Assembly (NCBI GenBank): GCA_050289805.1
Contig: JBNKGL010000007.1
Location: forward strand, 1-64,000
DNA from: JAUILA01 sp050289805
GTDB taxonomy: Bacteria > Bacteroidota > Bacteroidia > Cytophagales > Cyclobacteriaceae
Length of the DNA stretch: 64,000 bases
Reading direction: 5' to 3'
Part shown: positions 27,071-34,690 of the stretch, piece by piece
How the letters are laid out: every line of letters starts with the position of its first letter
How positions within the stretch are numbered: the stretch's first letter is position 1
Translations under genes and position numbers: made by a program
Notes under the pieces: model-generated
Seen by the model: the letters and a program-made list of their open reading frames with translations, nothing else
Database searches by the model: none
Told to the model about the DNA's origin: nothing

Positions 27071-28356
27071 ATTTTTACAGTACAAATAATAAAGAATATT
27101 CTGTTTCCTTCAGGGAGGCGGTTATCGAGGGTCTTCCAGCCGACAATGGTCTTTTTTTTCCGGAATACATCCCTCAACTCAAGTCCGGATTCATGAATTC
27201 TTTCAGATCCCTTAGCCTTCCTGAAATTGCCCACGAGGTTTTGGCCCCGTATGTAACCGGGGATATTCCTTCGAATATTTTACAATCCATTCTTGAGGAA
27301 ACTCTGAATTTTGAGATTCCGCTGGTTCCGGTGAAAAAAAACATTTCGGCACTGGAATTATTCCATGGTCCGACCCTCGCTTTCAAGGACGTTGGGGCAC
27401 GTTTCCTGGCAAGATGCCTTGGACATTTTGCGCTCGCCGCAGACCAGAAAGTTACCGTTCTTGTAGCAACCAGCGGTGATACCGGGAGTGCCGTTGGTCA
27501 TGGATTCCTGAATGTTCCGAATGTAGAGGTAGTAATTCTATACCCCAGTGGGAAGGTCAGTCCGCTCCAGGAGAAACAATTAACCACACTGGGCAATAAT
27601 ATAACCGCACTTGAAATTAACGGTAATTTTGATGACTGCCAGAATATGGTTAAGCAGGCGTTCCTTGATAAAACTCTTCGAAGCGAATTGCAACTCACAT
27701 CTGCCAATTCAATAAATGTAGCCCGGTGGCTCCCGCAATCGGTTTACTATTTTTGGGCAGCGGTACATGCTCCGAAAGATAAAAAGCTCGTGATATCTGT
27801 TCCATCCGGCAATTACGGCAACCTGACAGCCGGATTACTTGCAAAGAAAATGGGGCTTCCGATAGATCATTTTATTGCCGCATCGAATGCCAATAAAATA
27901 ATACCTGAATATCTGCACACGGGAAGGTTTAACCCTGCACCATCAATCGCCACGCTTTCCAATGCAATGGATGTTGGAAATCCAAGCAACTTTCCGCGTT
28001 TGCTGGAGGTTTATGACAGGGTATTTGAAAATATAAAATCGCAGGTAAGCGGTACTTCATACTCTGACGAGCAAACTAAAGGCACTATTCGTAAAGTTTA
28101 TGAATCAACAGGATACCTCATGGACCCTCATGGCGCCATAGGATATCTTGCACTGGAAGACTTTGGCCTTGGGGATGATGAATCAGGTATATTCCTTGAA
28201 ACTGCACATCCTGGGAAATTCGATGAAGTCATGAATCAAATTCTTGACTTCAGGATTTCACTTCCCGAGAGATTGAATGAACGCCTCAGTATGCAAAAAC
28301 ATGCGATCCCGCTTCCAGCCGAATTCGCAAAATTCCGCGATTGGCTACTTCAATAA
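27067..28356 (+). CDS. thrC: Threonine synthase
   Basis: PLP enzyme converting O-phosphohomoserine to threonine. The PLP lysine is Lys107 in LAFKDVGARF; the phosphate-binding SGDTGSAVGHGF and the VPSGNYGNLTAG loop are also present. Length 429 places it in the shorter, bacterial/fungal-like class. Last gene of thrABC; no terminator hairpin was seen on the plus strand, and a small minus-strand gene ends 2 bases beyond its stop codon. Confidence 0.96.
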   Translation: MNFYSTNNKEYSVSFREAVIEGLPADNGLFFPEYIPQLKSGFMNSFRSLSLPEIAHEVLAPYVTGDIPSNILQSILEETLNFEIPLVPVKKNISALELFHGPTLAFKDVGARFLARCLGHFALAADQKVTVLVATSGDTGSAVGHGFLNVPNVEVVILYPSGKVSPLQEKQLTTLGNNITALEINGNFDDCQNMVKQAFLDKTLRSELQLTSANSINVARWLPQSVYYFWAAVHAPKDKKLVISVPSGNYGNLTAGLLAKKMGLPIDHFIAASNANKIIPEYLHTGRFNPAPSIATLSNAMDVGNPSNFPRLLEVYDRVFENIKSQVSGTSYSDEQTKGTIRKVYESTGYLMDPHGAIGYLALEDFGLGDDESGIFLETAHPGKFDEVMNQILDFRISLPERLNERLSMQKHAIPLPAEFAKFRDWLLQ

Positions 28357-28357
28357 C

Positions 28358-28495
28358 TTAAACACTTAATAAAGCACCGATCAAAATGATCAGCACAGTA
28401 AGAATGAAGTAGAATTTATAGTGTTTCTTTTTACTCTTTCCAAAAATGACATTATTCAGGTCATAGTCATAGAGTCTTTCATAGATCGTTTTCAT
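28358..28495 (-). CDS. 45-residue single-pass membrane peptide, unknown function
   Basis: Small ORF starting MKTIYERLYDYDLNNVIFGK, then a basic stretch KSKKKHYK and one hydrophobic helix FYFILTVLIILIGALLSV to the C terminus. The basic residues just before the helix fit an N-in membrane anchor. The start has a strong Shine-Dalgarno (GGGAGGA, six bases before the ATG), which is rare in this phylum and supports real translation. A -33/-7 pair lies about 32 bases upstream. I do not recognise a family. Confidence 0.65.
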   Translation of the reverse strand: MKTIYERLYDYDLNNVIFGKSKKKHYKFYFILTVLIILIGALLSV

Positions 28496-28526
28496 ATGGA
28501 GTCCTCCCTTAAAAAAAATGGTAATT

Positions 28527-28555
28527 CAAATAAACGAATATTGAATTTACGCAAA
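28527..28555 (-). promoter_or_regulatory. Candidate promoter of the 45-residue peptide gene
   Basis: On the minus strand TTTG (28552-28555), 17 bases, TTTATTTG (28527-28534): one mismatch from the -7 consensus TAnnTTTG and slightly short spacing. Confidence 0.35.
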
Positions 28556-28648
28556 AAATTGGAATTTTGCATGAATAATGTACGAATAAGGCCCTTATGT
28601 AATATTTTTTCGATTTTAAAGGAGTAGGAAAAAACCTCAGTTACCGCC

Positions 28649-30610
28649 TTATTCTACTGTTTTCTCAATAATTACCGGCCGATTAAATGATGTAATAAGT
28701 TGAAGATAATGCTGACGCAATTTTGCGTAAACGGCCGGTTTATAGACAGCTGATTTGAACTGCACCAAGGCCCGAATTTCAAGATATTCATCGTTTACAG
28801 AATGGTTCAGGTCAAGTTTTACAAGATTATCTTCAATGGAAACTACCTCAGGAAGTTCCACAATACTATATCCGTCCGGCATTCTGATTTTGGAAACAAT
28901 TTGTTGCTGTTTACGGTAGATCATATCAACCGGATATCGCCGGATTGAAGCTTTTAATGGAGTTTCACTTTCCATCAGTCCGAGAAAAGGCTGAATAATG
29001 ATCTTATTGTCATAATTATCCAATTCAACCTGACCTTCAAAACTAACCAGGTATGGCTTTTTGGGATCAGTTACATCATCAAATTCAACCGCATCAATAG
29101 ATTCCAGCGAACCCGCCAATACTGATTCTGCAAGTCTTTCAGTGTTATCAAAAATTCTTTTCCTGGCAATAAATGCGGTATAACCGGTAAGACGGTTTGC
29201 CGTCTTAACATTTGCTGTCATCTGATCAGAATCAATTTCCATATCAATAAATTGGAGGGCCATTGATTCATCCGAACTTTCGAGTGATACCCAGCGTTCA
29301 TCACCCTCTTCTACGACTAATCCAATCTCATTCACGCACCTGAGCGGCAATTTATTATAGGGAAGCAAAATTTCTGTAGCATCAACAAGCGCGCTTTGCC
29401 CGTCAAACTCTACAAAACAGACCACATCATTAAAATAATGACTGAACGGATATGCAGGGTGCACCTTGCCATGGTTTCGTGTACTGAGAATTACAGGTGA
29501 CGCTTTCATTCCTGCTTCATTCAATACAGCACACAGGATAAGATTCAGCTCTGCTGAATTACCGGTTCTGGATTTAAATACATCTTTGGCTTTATCACCG
29601 ACATATTTGTCCGTCCGCCCATCCCATTCAAAGTCATTCCGGATACGGCTCACAATCGCCTCCAGTTTCTCCGTATTATTAGAGACATCCGATATACCCG
29701 GATGGCTTGCCAGGTAATCCCCGGCCTCCTTCTCTGCCTGTTTCAGATATTTTCCAAAATTATCCGACTTCAATAGCTCATCTTTGATCAATTCCCATGA
29801 TGTCATGATCTCCTTTGAGCCACCTGTTGGATAATTAATCCTTGAAAGCTGAAAGTCAAGTTTCATTATATAATCTCCCCTTGAAGTTATAAAGGACTCA
29901 TCTTCAAAAGCGGGAACGTTCTCCATGATATATTGATAAACCATCAGGTTATAGCGCACCCCGGCAAACACATCAGTACCGGTTGACTTATAGGAACGCA
30001 TCTTATCAAATTTTGTAGCCCCCTGCAAAAGGTAGGTATATTCATAAAAAGGGGTCAGATGAATCTCATATATGCTTTTCCTAACAGGAATACTGTATTG
30101 AAACTCCCAATCCGGAGGATTGAAAATAAAAGGAGTAATCTTTTCATAGCTGTATTCGATCACCGAACCTTCATGCACATTAGGAAAAACAAACTTCTTA
30201 ATTCTCCAGTATTGATTTAATTCCTCTTCATAAATTTCAGATGGAGATACAACATCCTTCGAAATCATTCCGGTTTCCTGGTCTATGTTGTACGTAAACG
30301 CCTTGATATCATCAATTCGCTCCGTTTTCCCATACCCATCCTTGTAGTAGGGTATGGAAATCTCGGCATAATCAAAACCCGATTTCTTATTGATCTTCAT
30401 CCTTGTCTCCCGAACGTAACGTATATCCAGGCCGTCACCGGAAATAAAAGTCGTTTTACCATAATCCTGAAGCACAATAGCAGCAGCTTCAGGCTCGAAA
30501 TCATTTGAAAAATCTTCCAGATTCACATCACCAAAAGTCTTTATATCCTGCCCGGATGTAAAAAACCATGTACATGTGAAAAGTACTACCAAGAGAAAGT
30601 TCCTGTGCAT
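28649..30610 (-). CDS. Exported DUF3857 protein with a degenerate transglutaminase-like domain
   Basis: Exported protein of 653 residues with signal peptide (1-20, ending FTSGQ). Residues about 55-235 match the beta-rich DUF3857 region; about 315-425 is a transglutaminase-like fold. The usual catalytic Cys motif (GxCxD type) reads SRTGNSAELNLIL, giving Ser352 at the nucleophile position, and the His strand reads HYFNDVV, so the fold looks catalytically dead although the aspartate (VDATE, Asp410) remains. The ATG at 30610 gives the signal peptide; an upstream in-frame extension does not. It follows acs by 90 bases on the same strand. Role unknown, perhaps peptide binding in the periplasm. Confidence 0.8.
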   Translation of the reverse strand: MHRNFLLVVLFTCTWFFTSGQDIKTFGDVNLEDFSNDFEPEAAAIVLQDYGKTTFISGDGLDIRYVRETRMKINKKSGFDYAEISIPYYKDGYGKTERIDDIKAFTYNIDQETGMISKDVVSPSEIYEEELNQYWRIKKFVFPNVHEGSVIEYSYEKITPFIFNPPDWEFQYSIPVRKSIYEIHLTPFYEYTYLLQGATKFDKMRSYKSTGTDVFAGVRYNLMVYQYIMENVPAFEDESFITSRGDYIMKLDFQLSRINYPTGGSKEIMTSWELIKDELLKSDNFGKYLKQAEKEAGDYLASHPGISDVSNNTEKLEAIVSRIRNDFEWDGRTDKYVGDKAKDVFKSRTGNSAELNLILCAVLNEAGMKASPVILSTRNHGKVHPAYPFSHYFNDVVCFVEFDGQSALVDATEILLPYNKLPLRCVNEIGLVVEEGDERWVSLESSDESMALQFIDMEIDSDQMTANVKTANRLTGYTAFIARKRIFDNTERLAESVLAGSLESIDAVEFDDVTDPKKPYLVSFEGQVELDNYDNKIIIQPFLGLMESETPLKASIRRYPVDMIYRKQQQIVSKIRMPDGYSIVELPEVVSIEDNLVKLDLNHSVNDEYLEIRALVQFKSAVYKPAVYAKLRQHYLQLITSFNRPVIIEKTVE

Positions 30611-30700
30611 CAGAGTTTTAATAATTCGTTCAAAATTGAGATAAAAATATATGCATTTCAGCACATATATTAAGTGAAATCCCAAATTTTAAACGTCAGC

Positions 30701-32596
30701 TCAGACGGCCCCTTCAATGATTGCCTCGACAATTTCAGGGTTAAGCAGGGTTGATGTATCTCCCAGGCTTGAGGTTTCCCCTGTTGCAATTTTCCGTAGG
30801 ATACGGCGCATTATTTTTCCTGAACGTGTTTTAGGCAGACCCGGAACAATCTGAATTTTATCCGGCTTGGCAATCGGGCCGATGATCTTATTAACCGTCT
30901 GACGGATTTCAGATTTCAGGTTTTCCTCGGTCCTTCCTTCCATGTCACAAATCACATAGGCATAAATCCCCTGGCCTTTTATATCATGCGGATATCCAAC
31001 AACGGCAGATTCAATGACTTTCGGATGTTCATTAATAGCGTTCTCGACTTCGGCCGTACCCATTCGATGCCCAGAAACATTGATTACATCATCAACACGC
31101 CCAAGGATCCTGTAGTAACCGTCTTCGTCTCTTTTTACGCCATCACCGGTAAAATAATAACCTTTGAAGCTGGAAAAATAGGTTTGCCGGCAACGCTCAT
31201 GATCACCATAGGTTGTTCTCAACATAGATGGCCATGGGTATTTTATACAAAGATTTCCTTCAACGCTGTTTCCGGTTAGCTCCTTCCCATCATTATCCAA
31301 TATTACCGGTTGTATCCCGGGCATTGGCAGTGTAGCATAGGAAGGTTTGGTGGGCGTAACCCCGGCGATAGGGGAAATTAATATACCGCCTGTTTCAGTT
31401 TGCCACCAGGTATCAACGATAGGGCAGCGCCCTTTGCCAACGTGATCATGATACCAGTGCCAGGCCTCTTCATTGATCGGCTCACCCACCGATCCGATCA
31501 CACGCAAGGAGTCCAGCTTATATGGTTCGATGGGAGCGGTTCCATAGGCTTGCAACGCACGAATTGCTGTTGGTGCCGTATAGAACTGATTAACCTGGTG
31601 CTTATCGCATATCGCCCAGAATCTACCCGGATCGGGAAAAGTAGGAACTCCCTCGAACATAAGCGAGGTAGCTCCGCAGAGCAACGGGCCATAGACGATA
31701 TAGCTATGGCCTGTGATCCAGCCAACATCTGCGGTACACCAGTATACATCGCCATGATTATATTGAAAAACATTCTGGAATGAATAAGCGGTATAAACCA
31801 TATAGCCGCCGCAGGTATGGACTACACCCTTTGGTTTCCCGGTCGATCCGGATGTGTACAGAATGAACAGCATATCTTCTGCGTCCATCAGTTCTGCCTT
31901 ATTTACTGTGCTCATTCCTTCTACAGCATCATGCCACCAGATATCTCTACCCTCTTTCATTCTGATATCCTGTCCGGTTCTTTTCAAAACAATCACCTTT
32001 TCAATGGATGATGTAGTTTCCAGCGCCTCATCAACAACCGCCTTAACCTCTATTTTCTTGGAGCCTCTGAAATTCCCGTCTGACGTAATTACCATTTTTG
32101 CCTGGCAATCATTTATCCTGTCGGAAAGTGAGTTGGCGCTGAAGCCTGCAAAAACCACAGAATGAACGGCACCGATCCGTGCGCATGCCAGCATTGCAAT
32201 GGCGGCTTCGGGAACCATTGGAATGTAAATAATTACCCGGTCGCCTTTTCCGATGCCCTGTTGCTTCATGGCATTTGCAAACCGGCAAACTTCATCATGA
32301 AGCTGCCGATATGTAAGTGTCACAGAATCCTCCTCCGGGTCATTTGGTTCCCATATGATCGCCGGTTTATCACCCATAATAAACAGGTGTCTCTCGAGGA
32401 TATTCTCAGTTATATTAAATTTTGCATTCTTGAACCATTCGACCTTTGGCTCCTCAAAATTCCATTCGACAACTTTATCCCATCGCTTGTGCCAGAAAAA
32501 GGAATCTGCAACACGGGCCCAGAAATGTTCAGGGTCCTGCACGCTTCGTTGATATTCATAAATGTATCCGCTTAAGGTCTGAATTTTATTACTCAT
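30701..32596 (-). CDS. acs: Acetyl-CoA synthetase (AMP-forming)
   Basis: Activates acetate to acetyl-CoA through acetyl-AMP. Complete at 631 residues: adenylate loop YTSGSTGKPKGVVH at about 250-263, WWQTETG at about 390-396, and the C-terminal PKTRSGKIMRRILR whose lysine is the well-known acetylation/regulation site. Two genes upstream on the same strand encode an acetate-type sodium symporter, so uptake and activation are probably made together; the gap to the symporter gene is 50 bases. Confidence 0.96.
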   Translation of the reverse strand: MSNKIQTLSGYIYEYQRSVQDPEHFWARVADSFFWHKRWDKVVEWNFEEPKVEWFKNAKFNITENILERHLFIMGDKPAIIWEPNDPEEDSVTLTYRQLHDEVCRFANAMKQQGIGKGDRVIIYIPMVPEAAIAMLACARIGAVHSVVFAGFSANSLSDRINDCQAKMVITSDGNFRGSKKIEVKAVVDEALETTSSIEKVIVLKRTGQDIRMKEGRDIWWHDAVEGMSTVNKAELMDAEDMLFILYTSGSTGKPKGVVHTCGGYMVYTAYSFQNVFQYNHGDVYWCTADVGWITGHSYIVYGPLLCGATSLMFEGVPTFPDPGRFWAICDKHQVNQFYTAPTAIRALQAYGTAPIEPYKLDSLRVIGSVGEPINEEAWHWYHDHVGKGRCPIVDTWWQTETGGILISPIAGVTPTKPSYATLPMPGIQPVILDNDGKELTGNSVEGNLCIKYPWPSMLRTTYGDHERCRQTYFSSFKGYYFTGDGVKRDEDGYYRILGRVDDVINVSGHRMGTAEVENAINEHPKVIESAVVGYPHDIKGQGIYAYVICDMEGRTEENLKSEIRQTVNKIIGPIAKPDKIQIVPGLPKTRSGKIMRRILRKIATGETSSLGDTSTLLNPEIVEAIIEGAV

Positions 32597-32646
32597 AATG
32601 ATGTGGTTTCAATAATCTAATTTATAAAATTCTGATGAAGGACTTA

Positions 32647-34422
32647 CTAGTTTGATGGAGTTACGGGGGGTTTTCCCGGATATCGTATGGATTCAACAAT
32701 ATCCTGAACATATTCAGGTGGCACCGGTGTAAACCTGGAAACGGCAATTGATACAATGAAATTAATGATCATCCCAATCGTACCGAATCCTTCCGGGGAA
32801 ATTCCGAACCACCAATCTTCAGAAGATGTCGGACCACCAATCCAGCCAAGTTTGTATCTCATCATGTAGTAAAGAGTGATCCCCAAACCGGCGATCATTC
32901 CGGCTACGGCCCCTTCCTTATTCATTCGTTTTGAAAAAATACCCATAATAATGGCAGGGAAGAATGATGCCGCTGCAAGGCCAAATGCAAGGGCGACAAC
33001 TGCTGCCACGAATCCCGGTGGATTAATCCCGAAATACCCGGCTACCATTACAGCAAATACAGCAGCTCCCCTGGCAATCCAGAGTTCCGCCTTGTCTGAA
33101 ATATCCGGAGCAATTTGTTTTTTTACGAGGTCATGTGATACGGATGTGGAAATAACGAGCAAAAGTCCCGCCGCGGTGGAAAGCGCCGCTGCCAGTCCGC
33201 CTGCTGCGACCAGTGCAATCACCCAATTGGGTAAACGGGCAATTTCAGGATTTGCCAGCACCATGATATCTTTATCTATATAAAGTTCATTGCTGTTTTC
33301 ATTCAACGTATTTGTGATGAGTCGTTCTCCCTGTGCGCCGCGCTCCGCGGCAAATTCCGGTGCTTTGCCGGTAAATAAGTCTCCGGGTAAATATTGAACA
33401 TTGCCGTCACCGTTTCTGTCTGACCATGCCAGCAAACCTGCGTTCTCCCAGGTACGAAACCACTGGGGAAGCTGTTCATATGGTTTATCGCTTACCGTCT
33501 GAATGAGGTTGGTACGCGCAAATACCGCGATTGCCGGAGCAGTTGTGTAAAGGATGGCAATGAACAGGAGCGCATAAAATGCTGATATACGTGCATCACG
33601 CACTTTATTTACGGTGAAGAAACGGACGATCACATGAGGGAGACCCGCAGTGCCTACCATCAATGCCGCTGTGATGGCAAAGACGTCTATCATGGATTTG
33701 GAACCATCGGCATATGGCTGAAAGCCAAGTTCGGTTAAAAGGCCATCGAGACGATCCAGAAGATAAACATCCTCCCCGGTGATTTTTGAACCGAACCCAA
33801 GTTGCGGAATTGGGTTGCCCGTAAGTTGAATGGAAATAAAAATTGCCGGAACCATGAAAGCAAAGATCAGCACACAATATTGCGCCACCTGTGTATAGGT
33901 GATTCCCTTCATACCTCCCAGGACAGCGTAGAAGAATACGATCGCCATTCCAATATAGACCCCTGTGTTAATGTTTACCTCAAGAAATCTCGAGAATACT
34001 ATACCAACACCACGCATTTGGCCGGCCACATAGGTAAAGGAAACAAAAAGGGCACAAATAACTGCTACAATCCGTGCTGCGCGGGAATAGTACCGGTCTC
34101 CGATAAAATCAGGAACGGTATATTTACCGAATTTCCGGAGGTATGGTGCCAGTAATAAGGCCAATAAAACATAACCACCGGTCCAGCCCATCAGGTAAAC
34201 CGATCCGTCATATCCTGAGAACGCAATAATCCCCGCCATGGAAATGAAGCTGGCGGCCGACATCCAGTCTGCAGCAGTAGCCATTCCATTTGCCAGGGGT
34301 GAAACACCGGCTCCTGCCACATAGAATTCTGCCGTAGAACCAGCCCGTGACCAGATGGCAATCCCAATGTAAATCGCAAATGAAATGCCTACCAGTAAAT
34401 ATGTCCAGGTTTGTACATCCAT
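32647..34422 (-). CDS. Sodium:solute symporter, acetate-permease-like large subunit
   Basis: SSS-family carrier of 591 residues with about 13 membrane helices (for example NGMATAADWMSAASFISMAG with the sodium-site region). It belongs to the subgroup that pairs with a DUF4212 small subunit, which is encoded 5 bases upstream. Its place before acs suggests acetate or another short monocarboxylate as substrate. A hydrophilic insertion at about residues 303-398 contains DRNGDGNVQYLPGD (residues 335-348), which resembles an EF-hand calcium loop. No kinase domain is fused to it. Confidence 0.88.
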   Translation of the reverse strand: MDVQTWTYLLVGISFAIYIGIAIWSRAGSTAEFYVAGAGVSPLANGMATAADWMSAASFISMAGIIAFSGYDGSVYLMGWTGGYVLLALLLAPYLRKFGKYTVPDFIGDRYYSRAARIVAVICALFVSFTYVAGQMRGVGIVFSRFLEVNINTGVYIGMAIVFFYAVLGGMKGITYTQVAQYCVLIFAFMVPAIFISIQLTGNPIPQLGFGSKITGEDVYLLDRLDGLLTELGFQPYADGSKSMIDVFAITAALMVGTAGLPHVIVRFFTVNKVRDARISAFYALLFIAILYTTAPAIAVFARTNLIQTVSDKPYEQLPQWFRTWENAGLLAWSDRNGDGNVQYLPGDLFTGKAPEFAAERGAQGERLITNTLNENSNELYIDKDIMVLANPEIARLPNWVIALVAAGGLAAALSTAAGLLLVISTSVSHDLVKKQIAPDISDKAELWIARGAAVFAVMVAGYFGINPPGFVAAVVALAFGLAAASFFPAIIMGIFSKRMNKEGAVAGMIAGLGITLYYMMRYKLGWIGGPTSSEDWWFGISPEGFGTIGMIINFIVSIAVSRFTPVPPEYVQDIVESIRYPGKPPVTPSN

Positions 34423-34427
34423 AATCG

Positions 34428-34682
34428 CTACTTTTCGTCTACATTATATTCCTTGTCCAGCCGGTTCATCCATCGGACATAAACAAAAATGAGAATTAGA
34501 AAAACATAGATCGATCCCTGCTGGGCAAACCAGAACCCAAGCTTGAACCCTCCCAACTGGATCTGGTTCAGCTGATCAACGAGGAGAATTCCAAATCCAT
34601 AGGAAACCACAAACCAGATACTCAACAGAATGGACAGGTACCGAAGGTTTTTCTTCCAGTATGTTTTCATGTTGTTCGCCAT
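34428..34682 (-). CDS. DUF4212 small subunit of the symporter
   Basis: An 84-residue membrane protein with two hydrophobic helices (about 14-34 and 47-68) joined by LVDQLNQIQLGGFKLGFWFAQQ, the conserved stretch of DUF4212 proteins. These always sit beside an SSS-type symporter and probably form part of it. It ends with a charged tail MNRLDKEYNVDEK. Translation likely starts at the ATG at 34682; another in-frame ATG four codons later is possible. Confidence 0.88.
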   Translation of the reverse strand: MANNMKTYWKKNLRYLSILLSIWFVVSYGFGILLVDQLNQIQLGGFKLGFWFAQQGSIYVFLILIFVYVRWMNRLDKEYNVDEK

Positions 34683-34690
34683 TTTTTGAA

